A stretch of DNA of 64,000 nucleotides from Mycobacterium sp. SVM_VP21 (GTDB lineage: Bacteria > Actinomycetota > Actinomycetes > Mycobacteriales > Mycobacteriaceae): NCBI GenBank assembly GCA_024758765.1, contig CP101406.1, forward strand, positions 3,782,001 to 3,846,000, written 5' to 3'. Positions 51,214-60,538 of the stretch are shown here, one piece after another. Position 1 is the first letter of the stretch. Every line of letters starts with the position of its first letter. The notes under the pieces were generated by a model. The model was not told the DNA's origin, did no database searches, and worked only from the letters and a program-made list of their open reading frames with translations. Position numbers and translations under genes: made by a program.

Positions 51214-52611
51214 TTAGCTGACCAGCGAGTCGAGTAGACCCGACAGGTCGAGGTTGGGCAACAACGACTCCAGCCCGGTGTACTCAGAGCTTCCCGGAGG
51301 CGGCAGCGGCGCGTCGGTCGGCTCAATGACTCCGGAGCCCGTCAGGTAGCCGACACCATGGGCCACCAGTTGGAGCGCGTCCACCGTCAGCCCGCCAAAG
51401 AAATCGTTGATCTGCTGGGCGACTTCGGCCAGCCCACTGATCAGGAAGATGTCCTGGTCGACGATTCCCTGCAGGAATTTGTCGATGTCGGCGACCCAAC
51501 CGTTGATCACGTAAGGGACGGTGGCGACTGCGGTACGGATGGCCAGGGAGACGTCATTGCCGATGTTCGGGTAGCCGTACATCGCGATCGCGTCGGTGAG
51601 CGCCTGCTTGAGGTCGACCGGCGAGACGATGCCGTTCAAAACGGTCGGGTCGAACGCCATCGAGACACCGTCGAAGTCCGACCGCATCGGGACGCCGAAC
51701 AGCGACAAGATGGTGGGCGTGATGTCGGCGATCGAGTAGTTCAGGTTCTGGCTGCCGTCGGTGGCGTGATCGCCGGCCTGGTCGAAGATGACGAACTGCG
51801 TCGTCTCGTTGGGCGACTGGAAGCCGTGCCCGAAGCCGAGTGACTGCTGGTGGCCGTGGTCGGTGGTGATGATGATCGACCAGTCGTCGCCGGTGGCCGC
51901 CTTGGCCTGCGCCACTGCGGCCAGGATCTGTTGAATGTTGTCGCCGACGTTGATGACGGCCTGCTTGTATTCCTCGGACCCGCCGCCGAAGCTGTGCCCG
52001 GCCTCGTCGGCCTGCACCTGGTAGGAGAACATGAAGGTGTCGATGTTCGGGTTGGTCGTGGTCGCCAGAATCTGGGCGATGGTCTGGGCCGTGACCTCCG
52101 CGTCGGTGTCGGCCCAGCTGTTCTGGAACGGCACGAACAGGTTGTTGTCGGCGCCGTAGCCGCCCGCGGCGGCCATGTCGTTGATGTAGTCCCAGTCGGC
52201 GATCACCGTGGTCTCGATATTCGGGTTGTGGTACTCGAGCAGGTTGAACACCGTCGGCCACTTGTCGTACGGCTCGGGCTCGAACACGTTGTTGATCACA
52301 CCGTGCTTGTCGTCCCATACCCCGGTGAGGATCGTCGACCACGACGGACCGGAGATCGTGGTGTGGTTGACCTCGGTTGCGGCCCCGGTGATGCCTTGGT
52401 CCATCGCGGTCTTGAAGCCGCTGTCGTAGGCGTACTCCAGGATCTTGGAGAGGTTGGTGCCGTCGGTGCCGATCAACAGCACGTGCTCGGCAGCAAGCAG
52501 CCAGTCGGCCGTCGTTGCGGACAGCCCAGCGGGAGCCCCGACGGCGGCACCAGTCCCGGCAACCAGGCCGGCGACGGCCACACCGCTGAGGAACTTCTTG
52601 ATTGTTGTCAC
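51214..52611 (-). CDS. exported alkaline-phosphatase-superfamily hydrolase, array copy 3
   Basis: 465 residues from the GTG at 52611 (GAGGGA upstream). An N-terminal signal peptide (FLSGVAVAGLVAGTGAAVGAP) precedes a type I phosphodiesterase/nucleotide pyrophosphatase-like domain. Metal and nucleophile positions: LLIGTDGTN, the threonine/serine in ISGPSWSTILTG, QADEAGHSFG, TTDHGHQ and GHGFQSPNE. The C-terminus has DAPLPPPGSSEYTGLESLL and a hydrophobic end. It is most like copy 1 at 54293 (shared FDGVSMAFDPTVLN). Substrate unknown: a phosphodiester or pyrophosphate outside the membrane. Confidence 0.85.
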   Translation of the reverse strand: MTTIKKFLSGVAVAGLVAGTGAAVGAPAGLSATTADWLLAAEHVLLIGTDGTNLSKILEYAYDSGFKTAMDQGITGAATEVNHTTISGPSWSTILTGVWDDKHGVINNVFEPEPYDKWPTVFNLLEYHNPNIETTVIADWDYINDMAAAGGYGADNNLFVPFQNSWADTDAEVTAQTIAQILATTTNPNIDTFMFSYQVQADEAGHSFGGGSEEYKQAVINVGDNIQQILAAVAQAKAATGDDWSIIITTDHGHQQSLGFGHGFQSPNETTQFVIFDQAGDHATDGSQNLNYSIADITPTILSLFGVPMRSDFDGVSMAFDPTVLNGIVSPVDLKQALTDAIAMYGYPNIGNDVSLAIRTAVATVPYVINGWVADIDKFLQGIVDQDIFLISGLAEVAQQINDFFGGLTVDALQLVAHGVGYLTGSGVIEPTDAPLPPPGSSEYTGLESLLPNLDLSGLLDSLVS

Positions 52612-52775
52612 TATCGGATTCCCTCGTCGAGTTGTGCCAGCCAATTGGGCGTAACACTAACAGTTACCCAGCGAAAACTCAGCTTTCTGTCCAAAATCGC
52701 TCATGTGAGCAGGGTGTTGCTGAGGAGGACTGTGGTGTTATTTCACCTGATGCGACGCGCGTCAGCGGAGCTGTA

Positions 52776-54239
52776 TCAGCTCAACAGGGCATCCACGTCG
52801 GGCAGCGGGGGAAGGTCGGCGCCGCCCAGGTCGGGTGCGGTAGAGCCGTGGTCCGCCAGCAAGGCCTCCAGCCCTCCGGTGAATTCGGCGGCTCCCGGCA
52901 GCGGCAGCGGTGCGTCGTTCGGCGGGATGACACCGGCCCCGGTGAAGTACGCGACCACCCGGCCGATGTCGGTGAGTACGTCGGCCGTGGCGGCACCGAC
53001 GGTCTTGAGCACCCACTGGGCGCCCTCGGCGAGTCCGCTAATCAGGAAGATGTCCTGGTCGACGATTGTCTGCAGGAAGTTGAGGATCGGGGGGAGGGCA
53101 TAACTCTCGAGGAAGAAGCCGGCGCCGGCAGCCAGCGCACGGAGGCTCAACATGATGTCGGTGCCGATGTCCGGGTAGCCGAAGCTGTTGATCGCGTCGG
53201 TGAGGGCCTGCTTGAGATCGGCCGGGAACACCACACTGTTGAGCAGGTCTGGGTCGAGCTGCATCGGGGTGCCGTCGAAGTCTGAGCGCATCGGGATGCC
53301 GAAGGCCTGCAAGATCGTCGGGGTGATGTCGATGGTCTGGTAGGCCAAGCTCTGCCCGCCGGCCTGGGCTTCGTTCCCGGCCAGCGACAGCATGACGAAG
53401 CTGGACGTCTCATTGGGTGACTGGAAGCCGTGGCCGAGGCTGAATCCGAACAGGTCCGGGTTCTGCTGGTGGCCGTGGTCGGTGACCGCGATGATCGTCC
53501 ACTTGTCACCGGTGGCCGCCTCGGCGGCGGCGACGGCCTCCAGGATTTCCTTCCAGTTGGCCCCGACGTTGATGACGGCGTCGCGGTACTCGTCCGACCC
53601 GCCGCCGTACGAGTGCCCGGCATGGTCGACCTGCGACTGGTAGGAGAACATGAAGGTGTCGATATTCGGATTGTTGGTGGTCGCCAGGATCCGGGAGATG
53701 GTCTCCTGGGTGACCAGTGCGTCCATCTCCGCCGAGGTGGAGCCACCGCTGATGCCGATGATGTTGTCGGCCGGGTAGTTGCCGGTGGACGCAATCTCGG
53801 TGAACAGGCCGCGGCCGGAGATGACCGTGGTCTCGATCTCCGGCTTGTTGTACTCGAGCAGGTTGAACACCGACGGCCAGGTCGTATACGGCTCGGGCCG
53901 ATAGACGTTGCTGACCACCCCGTGCTTGTCATCCCAGACTCCGGTGAGGATCGTCGACCACGACGGTGTGGACATCGTCATATGGCCTGCGATGGTGGTG
54001 GCCGCGGTGATACCCCGATCCATCAGCATCTTGAAGCCGCTGTCGTCGTTGTAGGCGTACTCCAGGATCTTGTCCAGGTTGGTGCCGTCGGTGCCGAGCA
54101 GCAACACGTGTTCCGCGGCGAGCATCCACTCGGCGGTCACGGCAGACAGACCCAGCTGCGTCCCTACTGCCGTGGCTCCCGTTCCGGCAACCAGGCTGGC
54201 GACGGCCGTAGCGCACAGAAACTGCTTCACCCTCGTCAC
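52776..54239 (-). CDS. exported alkaline-phosphatase-superfamily hydrolase, array copy 2
   Basis: 487 residues from the GTG at 54239. Signal peptide (FLCATAVASLVAGTGATAVG), LLLGTDGTN, MSTPSWSTILTG, QVDHAGHSYG, VTDHGHQQ and GHGFQSPNE: all active-site blocks kept. It diverges most of the three (FDGTPMQLDPDLLN) and has the longest C-terminus after DAPLPLPGAAEFTGGLEALL. The three genes run the same way with 50-170-bp spacers, each with its own ribosome site. Confidence 0.85.
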   Translation of the reverse strand: MTRVKQFLCATAVASLVAGTGATAVGTQLGLSAVTAEWMLAAEHVLLLGTDGTNLDKILEYAYNDDSGFKMLMDRGITAATTIAGHMTMSTPSWSTILTGVWDDKHGVVSNVYRPEPYTTWPSVFNLLEYNKPEIETTVISGRGLFTEIASTGNYPADNIIGISGGSTSAEMDALVTQETISRILATTNNPNIDTFMFSYQSQVDHAGHSYGGGSDEYRDAVINVGANWKEILEAVAAAEAATGDKWTIIAVTDHGHQQNPDLFGFSLGHGFQSPNETSSFVMLSLAGNEAQAGGQSLAYQTIDITPTILQAFGIPMRSDFDGTPMQLDPDLLNSVVFPADLKQALTDAINSFGYPDIGTDIMLSLRALAAGAGFFLESYALPPILNFLQTIVDQDIFLISGLAEGAQWVLKTVGAATADVLTDIGRVVAYFTGAGVIPPNDAPLPLPGAAEFTGGLEALLADHGSTAPDLGGADLPPLPDVDALLS

Positions 54240-54292
54240 GATCGGGTCTCCTCGTTGAAGTGGTTGGTGCGGCTGCCGTCGGCTTCGGCGGA

Positions 54293-55693
54293 TCAGCCCA
54301 GCAGGGCCTCGATGTCGAACAGCTGAGCCAGGTCGGAGAACTCGGCGCTGCCCGGCAGCGGCAGCGGTGCGTCGTCGGGCGCGATCACGCCCGCCCCGAG
54401 CAGATGCGTGACTCCCATTGCCAGCGTGTTGGTCACGCTCACCGTAAGTCCACCGAAGAAATCGTTGATCTGCTGGGCGACCTCAGCCAGCCCGCTGATC
54501 AGGAAGATGTCCTCGTTGACGATTCCCTGCAGGAAGTTGTCGATCTGGGTCATGAACTTGTCGATGAAGTACGGCACGGACCCGAACACCGTCCGGATGG
54601 CCAGCGTGATGTCATTGCCGATGTTCGGGTAGCCGTACATCGCGATCGCGTCGGTGAGCGCCTGCTTGAGGTCTTCGGGCGTGACGTGGCTGTTCAGGAC
54701 GGTCGGGTCGAACGCCATTGAGACACCGTCGAAGTCCGAGCGCAACGGGATGCCCAGCAGCGACAAGATCGTCGGCGTGATGTCGGCGAGCGAGTAGTTC
54801 AGGTTCTGGGTGCCGTCGGTCGCGTGATCGCCGGCCTGATCGAAGATGACGAAAGACGTTGTCTCGTTGGGCGACTGGAGGCCGTGGCCCATGCTCAGAC
54901 CGGGCAGTGTCACTGTTTCCTGGTGGCCGTGGTCGGTGGTGACGATGATCGACCAGTCGTCGCCGGTGATCGCCTGCACCTGAGCGATCGCGGCCAGGAT
55001 CTGCTGGATGTTGGCCCCGAGGTTGATGATGGCCTGCATGTATTCGTCCGACCCGCTGGCGAACGAGTGCCCGGCGTGGTCGCCCTGCGACTGGTAGGAG
55101 AACAGGAAACTCGAGATGTCATCGGGGTTGTCCGCGGTCCCGAGGATCTGAGCGATGGTGAGCGCGGTGACCATGGCGTCGCTGTCGGCGGCACTGTCCC
55201 CGGCCGGGACGAAGATGTTGTTGTCCACCGGGTATCCGCCGGCGTCGGCCACCTGGTTGAGGTACTCCCAGTTGCTGATGATCGTGGTGTCGATCTCCGG
55301 TTTGTTGTACTCGATCAGGTTGAACACCGACGGCCACGCATTGTAGGGCTCGGACCGGAACAGGTTGTTGAAGACGCCGTGCTTGTCGTCCCAGACTCCG
55401 GTGAGGATCGTTGACCACGACGGCCCGGAGAGGGTGGTGTGGTTGGTCAGACTCGCGGTCCCGGTGATGCCCTGGTCCATCGCGGTCTTGAACCCGCTGT
55501 CGTCGTTGTAGGCGTACTCCAGAACCTTGGAGAGGTTCACGCCGTCGAGGCCGATCAGCAACACGTGCTCGGCGGCCAGCATCCAGTCGGCGGTCACCGT
55601 CGACAGGCCCACCTGCGTCCCCACCGCCGCGCCGGTTCCGGCGACCAAGCCGGCGACGGTCACGCCGCACAGAAACTGCTTCACCTTCGTCAC
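54293..55693 (-). CDS. exported alkaline-phosphatase-superfamily hydrolase, array copy 1
   Basis: 466 residues from the GTG at 55693 (GAGGGAGA upstream). Signal peptide (FLCGVTVAGLVAGTGAAVGTQ), LLIGLDGVN, LSGPSWSTILTG, QGDHAGHSFA, TTDHGHQE and GHGLQSPNE. The C-terminal DAPLPLPGSAEFSDLAQLF motif is shared with the other copies and ends at DIEALLG. First gene of the array, with the promoter probably in 55694-55857. Confidence 0.85.
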   Translation of the reverse strand: MTKVKQFLCGVTVAGLVAGTGAAVGTQVGLSTVTADWMLAAEHVLLIGLDGVNLSKVLEYAYNDDSGFKTAMDQGITGTASLTNHTTLSGPSWSTILTGVWDDKHGVFNNLFRSEPYNAWPSVFNLIEYNKPEIDTTIISNWEYLNQVADAGGYPVDNNIFVPAGDSAADSDAMVTALTIAQILGTADNPDDISSFLFSYQSQGDHAGHSFASGSDEYMQAIINLGANIQQILAAIAQVQAITGDDWSIIVTTDHGHQETVTLPGLSMGHGLQSPNETTSFVIFDQAGDHATDGTQNLNYSLADITPTILSLLGIPLRSDFDGVSMAFDPTVLNSHVTPEDLKQALTDAIAMYGYPNIGNDITLAIRTVFGSVPYFIDKFMTQIDNFLQGIVNEDIFLISGLAEVAQQINDFFGGLTVSVTNTLAMGVTHLLGAGVIAPDDAPLPLPGSAEFSDLAQLFDIEALLG

Positions 55694-55857
55694 GATCGAT
55701 CTCCCTCGCCGGAGTTACGCGGACCACTGAGCGGCAAGCCTAGCAGCTGGCCCCCAGGAAAAACTCAGCTTAATGCCCAGTTTCGCTCATTTACCCAGAA
55801 AGTTACTGAGGAATCTCGGTTAACCGTCCAGGTGCAGCGTCGTAGGCCGGTTCCGGA

Positions 55858-56907
55858 CTAGAGAATTTTCTCGCTGCTCAGCAACGTCGCGCGAAACTGC
55901 ATCACCCGGTATGGCCAGCCGTGCGCGGTGTTCCACTGCGACACCATCAGGCCCACCCCGCCGGTGCGATCCACCCGCGAGCCGGGCAGCACATAGCCGC
56001 CGTAGAGCTGGGCGACTCGGCCTCGCGCGTGATCCTCGTCGCCCCAACCGCTCCCAAGCAGCGGGCGTTGCAGCGGGGCCCCGGCCAGTTCGGCGGTGGG
56101 GGACTCCAGGACTCGGTAACCCAGGGCGTAGCGCGACGATACGAACCCGCCGAGCACCCAGGTTCCGGGAGCCAGTCGTCGCAGCGACAGCTCGCCCCAT
56201 GCCTCGCCGGGTGGGGTGATGGGCACCGGGGCATGGCCCCAGGCCCGGCGCTCGCCGCGGTAGCCCCAGCCCGCGTATTTGCTCGGATCTCCGAGGTGCG
56301 CGGGGCGCACCCTTCGCAGGATGACGCCTTTGTCGCGCTGGAACCCGGTCGAGACCACATAGACCCAGCCGTCCTCGGGGTCGTAGTCCCAGGACCAACA
56401 TTGGGCGTACCCGCGATGCAGCCGCGCAGGGAACCGCGCCCCCATGTTGTGCCAGCTGATTCCGTTGTCGGCCGATTGCCAGATCTCGGTCCATGCCACC
56501 TTGCTGAACCCGCGGTTGACGATGGCGTGCAAGTAGAGCATCTGGTCCACTCGCAGCAGATCGGACGGGATCACGGTGCTGATGGCGTAGCGGTCCAGCC
56601 GAGAGACCGGTTGGCGGTGTCGGTAGTGCCATAGCTGGCGGGCGTAGTGCGGGTCGGCGCCGCCGGCTTGCTGGTAGCGCACCCGGTGGGCGGCGTCGCC
56701 GGTGCCGATCAGGATTACCGGGGAGCGCCAATCGCCCTGGCCGACCCGCTCGCCGGCGAAGGTGTCACCGAACACCGATACCAGGGTGCCGTCAGGAGCC
56801 AGTACCGAGGCGCCCAGGTCCGCGCATGTAACGCCCCACCGGTCGGTGATGCCTGGGCCGGTGATGTCGGCCAGTTTCCCGGGGGCGTTCCGCGCGGCGG
56901 GGTGCAC
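55858..56907 (-). CDS. DUF4185-domain protein
   Basis: 349 residues from a GTG three bases after the TetR stop. The sequence fits a five-bladed propeller-like DUF4185 domain (SVFGDTFAG, WSWDYDPEDGWVYVVSTGFQRDKGV, WVLGGFVSSRYALGYRV). Family members are predicted sugar-active or surface enzymes. No signal peptide at this start. Coupling to the TetR gene suggests cotranscription. Confidence 0.75.
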   Translation of the reverse strand: MHPAARNAPGKLADITGPGITDRWGVTCADLGASVLAPDGTLVSVFGDTFAGERVGQGDWRSPVILIGTGDAAHRVRYQQAGGADPHYARQLWHYRHRQPVSRLDRYAISTVIPSDLLRVDQMLYLHAIVNRGFSKVAWTEIWQSADNGISWHNMGARFPARLHRGYAQCWSWDYDPEDGWVYVVSTGFQRDKGVILRRVRPAHLGDPSKYAGWGYRGERRAWGHAPVPITPPGEAWGELSLRRLAPGTWVLGGFVSSRYALGYRVLESPTAELAGAPLQRPLLGSGWGDEDHARGRVAQLYGGYVLPGSRVDRTGGVGLMVSQWNTAHGWPYRVMQFRATLLSSEKIL

Positions 56908-56910
56908 CGC

Positions 56911-57636
56911 TCAAGGCTTGCTGCGCCAGCCGCCGGCGGCGAGCGCGATCATCCGGAGTTGTTTGACGGCAACGTGTTTGATCTCGGCGAGCGTCTCGGC
57001 ATCCGGGGCATCCTCGATCGCCTCCGCGGTGACGATCATCGCGTTGACGAACAGTCCCGCCAGGACGTTGAGGTCCTCCGCGCTCCAGGCATTGAATCCG
57101 GGGAAACGCGCCAGATCCGTGGCCAGCTCGGAAGTGATCAGCCGGATCTCGGTGCGGATCGCATAGCGCAGCACCGTCATCCCGCTGAAGCGTTCCCGGT
57201 TGATGAATCGCCAGTACTCGTGGCGGGAGGCGACGCTGTCGACCAGGACCTCGACCGAGGACTCGATGACCCGGCTGGGGTCCACCCCACCGGTCCGGGC
57301 GTCGCGCAGCGTCTCGCGCAGCGCCCGAAACGATTCGTCGATAAGCACCAGGCCCAGGGCATCCATCGACTCGAAATGTCGGTAGAAGGCGGCCGGCACG
57401 ATATGGGCGGCGCGCGTCACCTCGCGCAGGCTCAGTGCGCTGAAGCTGCGTTCGTCCAGCAGGGTGAGCGCCGCGTTGATGATCGCGCGACGGGTGGCTT
57501 CCTTGCGTTCCTCGCGCGAAACACGCTCCGGCCGTTCTGGGCGGGGCGTGCGTTCGGGACGGGTGACACGGGGAGGCCGTTCGGGCCGCGGTGGCCGCGT
57601 GCGCCCCGACCGTGAATTCGGCGTACGACTGTTCAC
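56911..57636 (-). CDS. TetR-family regulator of the desaturase operon
   Basis: 241 residues from the GTG at 57636. An unusual N-terminal extension of about 45 residues rich in Arg, Pro and Glu (units like RPERPPRV) precedes the HTH (about 50-95; RRAIINAALTLLDE, VTRAAHIVPAAFYRHFESM). The C-terminus is a ligand domain (FSGMTVLRYAIRTEIRLI). It is divergent from the reductase-desaturase pair and overlaps palindromic sites, so it likely senses acyl-CoA or fatty acid and represses the pair, as FadR-like TetRs do. Confidence 0.85.
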   Translation of the reverse strand: MNSRTPNSRSGRTRPPRPERPPRVTRPERTPRPERPERVSREERKEATRRAIINAALTLLDERSFSALSLREVTRAAHIVPAAFYRHFESMDALGLVLIDESFRALRETLRDARTGGVDPSRVIESSVEVLVDSVASRHEYWRFINRERFSGMTVLRYAIRTEIRLITSELATDLARFPGFNAWSAEDLNVLAGLFVNAMIVTAEAIEDAPDAETLAEIKHVAVKQLRMIALAAGGWRSKP

Positions 57637-57713
57637 TGTTGTGAAGCGTAACACAACGGGCAAATAGCCCTTGACTCGTCGTGAACAAGTGTTCACTGTG
57701 TACATATGTTCAC
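57632..57713. promoter_or_regulatory. palindromic operators of the reductase-desaturase divergon
   Basis: GTGAACA-AG-TGTTCAC at 57681-57696 is a perfect palindrome; GTGTACA-TA-TGTTCAC at 57698-57713 is a near copy that contains the reductase ATG (57706). A weaker TTCAC-N4-GTGAA at 57632-57645 covers the regulator's GTG. Binding could block both directions. Confidence 0.65.
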
Positions 57714-58770
57714 TCAAACTTTGACGCGGCGGGTACTGGGCTCCAGCCTGGTCGATCTGCTCACCGGTCCCCACGGGGTCGACCGCTACACCGAGCTGGT
57801 GTCGCCGACGTGGACCCAGAACGACGCCCGTGCCCGGGTCGTCGCCGTCCGGCGCTCCACCCCGCGCAGCGTGACTCTGCTGCTGGAACCCAACGACGCG
57901 TTCGGCTGCTTCCCCCGTTTCCGGGCGGGCCAACACGTCAACCTGTCGGTCGACATCGACGGGCGCCGGCGCACCCGGTGCTACTCGCCGGCCAGCGCCG
58001 AAGGCCAACGGCTCCTGGAGCTCACCATCGGACGCCACGAAGGGGGCCTGGTCTCCGAGCACCTGTACCGCAAGGCCCAGGCCGGCATGGTCGTCGGACT
58101 GGAGAAGGTCGGCGGCGACTTCGTGCTCCCGGCGATCCGCCCCCGCCGCATTCTGCTGATCTCCGGCGGCAGCGGTATCACCCCGGTGATGTCGATGCTG
58201 CGCACGCTGATCGCCGAGCGTTACGACGGCCGGGTGACGTTCATCCACTACGCGCGCAGTCGCGAAGAGGCCTGCTACCACGATGAACTCGCCGAAATGT
58301 CGCGGGTGCGCGTGCTGCACGGCTACACCCGCGCCCCCCAAGACGGCGACCTGCAGGGCTATTTCGGCGCCGAGCATCTTGCGGCGGCGATGCCGAATCC
58401 GGAGGCGGTGTACGTGTGTGGGCCGCCGGAGCTGGTGTCGGCCGTGCGCGAGCAGTGCCCCGACGCGATCTCAGAGAGCTTCGTCCCCCCGGTCTTCACG
58501 GTGCCGGCCGACCCGTCCGGTGGGCAGGTGAGTTTCCTCGGCAGCACCGTCTCGGTGGTCGACGACGGCCGGCCTCTGCTGGAGCAGGCCGAATCAGCCG
58601 GTTTGAAACCGGCCAGCGGATGCCGAATGGGCATCTGCCACAGCTGCACGTGCCGCAAAACCACTGGCGCCGTGCGAAACCTGATCACCGGTGCGATCTC
58701 CACCGCCGAGAGCGAAGACATCCAGATCTGCGTGTCGGTGCCCGTCGGCGACGTCCAAATCGACCTCTAA
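57706..58770 (+). CDS. ferredoxin-NAD(P)H-type reductase, desaturase electron donor (Rv3230c-like)
   Basis: 354 residues. FAD-binding RCYSPASA near 90, NAD(P)H-binding ISGGSGITPVMSM near 150, VYVCGPPELV, and a C-terminal 2Fe-2S domain with CRMGICHSC (C-x4-C-x2-C) and a fourth Cys in QICVSVP. It passes electrons from NAD(P)H to the desaturase encoded 17 bases downstream. The start ATG lies inside an operator palindrome, so any leader is very short or absent. Confidence 0.9.
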   Translation: MFTQTLTRRVLGSSLVDLLTGPHGVDRYTELVSPTWTQNDARARVVAVRRSTPRSVTLLLEPNDAFGCFPRFRAGQHVNLSVDIDGRRRTRCYSPASAEGQRLLELTIGRHEGGLVSEHLYRKAQAGMVVGLEKVGGDFVLPAIRPRRILLISGGSGITPVMSMLRTLIAERYDGRVTFIHYARSREEACYHDELAEMSRVRVLHGYTRAPQDGDLQGYFGAEHLAAAMPNPEAVYVCGPPELVSAVREQCPDAISESFVPPVFTVPADPSGGQVSFLGSTVSVVDDGRPLLEQAESAGLKPASGCRMGICHSCTCRKTTGAVRNLITGAISTAESEDIQICVSVPVGDVQIDL

Positions 58771-58787
58771 ACCCCAAGGAGCCAACC

Positions 58788-59891
58788 ATGACGCAGTCAG
58801 TCCTCGAGCCGCCGCGGGCGCTCGAACAGTCGCAAGTTCTCCAGCGATCGGATCTGCCGGCAAACCTCGACGCATTCGGCGCCGAGCTCGACGCCCTCCG
58901 TCAGAGCGTCCTCGACGACCTCGGCGAGCGCGACGCCGACTACATCCATCGGGTCATCAAGGCGCAGCGCACCTTGGAGGTCGGCGGTCGCGCCCTGCTG
59001 TTCCTCGGCATCATCCCGCCGGCCTGGCTGGCCGGCACGGTCATGCTGGGGTTGTCGAAGATCCTCGACAACATGGAGATCGGCCACAACGTCATGCACG
59101 GCCAGTACGACTGGATGGGCGAACCGGCCTTGTACGGCAAGGATTTCGAGTGGGACAACGCCTGCCCGGGTGACCAGTGGCGGCACTCGCACAACTACAT
59201 GCACCACACCCACACCAACATCGTCGGAATGGACCGCGATGTGGGCTACGGCATCCTGCGGATGAGCGAAAAGCAGTCCTGGGAGCCCTACTTCTTGGGC
59301 AACCCGCTCTACGCCTTCCTGCTGATGGTGCTGTTCCAATACGGCGTGGCGGTGCACGAGCTGGAGGCCGAGCGCATCCGGGCCGGTGAGATCGGATTCG
59401 CCGACAAGAAGGAGATGCTGCTCGAGACCTGGCAGAAGGTACGTCGCCAGACCCTCAAGGACTACGTCGCGTTTCCGCTGCTGGCCGGCCCGTTCGCGCC
59501 GCTGGTGTTCGCGGGCAACATGACCGCCAACCTGATGCGCAACGTGTGGTCCTACACGATCATCTTCTGCGGGCATTTCCCTGACGGCACACAGGAATTC
59601 ACGATCGAAGAGACCGAGAACGAGTCCCGCGGCATGTGGTACTACCGCCAGATCCTCGGCTCGGCGAACCTGACCGGCGGCAAATGGTTCCACATCTTCA
59701 GCGGCAACCTGTCGTTCCAGGTGGAGCACCATCTGTTCCCCGACCTGCCGGCACACCGCTACGCCGAGATCGCCCCGCAGGTGCGGGAGATCTGCGAGCG
59801 CTATGGCGTCCCGTACAACACCGGCCCGCTGCTCAAGCAGTTCGGCAGTGTGGTCCGCAAGATCTGCAAGCTGGCGTTGCCCTGGAACTGA
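58788..59891 (+). CDS. acyl-CoA/fatty acid desaturase (DesA3-like)
   Basis: 367 residues (DesA3 is longer, about 427). Di-iron histidine boxes: HNVMHG, HSHNYMHHTH and EHHLFPD. Membrane segments include LFLGIIPPAWLAGTVMLGL and LMVLFQYGV. It introduces a cis double bond in stearoyl- or palmitoyl-CoA, using the reductase upstream. AAGGAG precedes the ATG at 58788. Convergent with the next TetR gene, one base apart. Confidence 0.88.
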   Translation: MTQSVLEPPRALEQSQVLQRSDLPANLDAFGAELDALRQSVLDDLGERDADYIHRVIKAQRTLEVGGRALLFLGIIPPAWLAGTVMLGLSKILDNMEIGHNVMHGQYDWMGEPALYGKDFEWDNACPGDQWRHSHNYMHHTHTNIVGMDRDVGYGILRMSEKQSWEPYFLGNPLYAFLLMVLFQYGVAVHELEAERIRAGEIGFADKKEMLLETWQKVRRQTLKDYVAFPLLAGPFAPLVFAGNMTANLMRNVWSYTIIFCGHFPDGTQEFTIEETENESRGMWYYRQILGSANLTGGKWFHIFSGNLSFQVEHHLFPDLPAHRYAEIAPQVREICERYGVPYNTGPLLKQFGSVVRKICKLALPWN

Positions 59892-59892
59892 G

Positions 59893-60501
59893 TCAGGCCC
59901 GGGGGCCCAGCAGCGCGATCGACGCGTCGATGGCCGGCTCGGTGATGACGCCGATGTCGGCGCCGTCCTCGACGGCCAGCGCGGTCAGCTCGCGCAGGCC
60001 ACCCAGCAGGATCACCGCCAGGGCCGGGCTCAACGCCGGCAGGTTCGCCCGACGAAACCCCGGACTGCCGCTGAGCTCGATGAGCAGGTTTGACATCAGC
60101 TCCAGGCCGCGGCGCTGCGCCGGCCGGGCCACCTCGCCCAGTGACGGCATGTCGCGGATCCAGCTGAGCGTGATCGCCGGCCGGGCCCGGATCTGGGCGA
60201 CGTAGGCGTGCACCGCCTGACGGATCTGGACCTGCCAATCGGCCTCTGGATCCACCTCCGCCTGGATCCGTAGCGCCAACTCCTCGTTGTCGGCGCGCAG
60301 CAGTTCCAGCAGGCACTCTTCCTTGCTGGCGAAGTGGTCGTAGAAGGTGCGTTTGGAGGTGCGGGCGGCGCGCACGATCTCAGCGACGGTGCTGGCCCGA
60401 TACCCGCGCTCGGCGATCGAATCGGCCAGGCCGTCGAGCAATCGACGCCGAAAGGGGTCGGCAGCGGCGGTCGCCGGCGCATCTGTCGTAGGCGTCGTCA
60501 T
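59893..60501 (-). CDS. TetR-family regulator of cyp138 (Rv0135c-like)
   Basis: 202 residues from the ATG at 60501 (GGGGAGG upstream; the ORF start at 60588 lies inside the operators). HTH near 20-65 (LADSIAERGYRASTVAEIV, ARTSKRTFYDHFASKEE). Divergent from the P450 with two palindromes between, in the order known from M. tuberculosis Rv0135c-Rv0136. Likely a substrate-responsive repressor of the P450. Confidence 0.87.
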   Translation of the reverse strand: MTTPTTDAPATAAADPFRRRLLDGLADSIAERGYRASTVAEIVRAARTSKRTFYDHFASKEECLLELLRADNEELALRIQAEVDPEADWQVQIRQAVHAYVAQIRARPAITLSWIRDMPSLGEVARPAQRRGLELMSNLLIELSGSPGFRRANLPALSPALAVILLGGLRELTALAVEDGADIGVITEPAIDASIALLGPRA

Positions 60502-60538
60502 CGCCGCACCTCCCCGCGCGTAGACCTTGCCACTTGTT

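Noticed and set aside
51850..54326. Plus-strand frames opposite the phosphodiesterase array
   Set aside because: Repeated Val/Gly/Asp-rich shadows appear at the same place in each paralogue, as expected from antisense of homologous genes.
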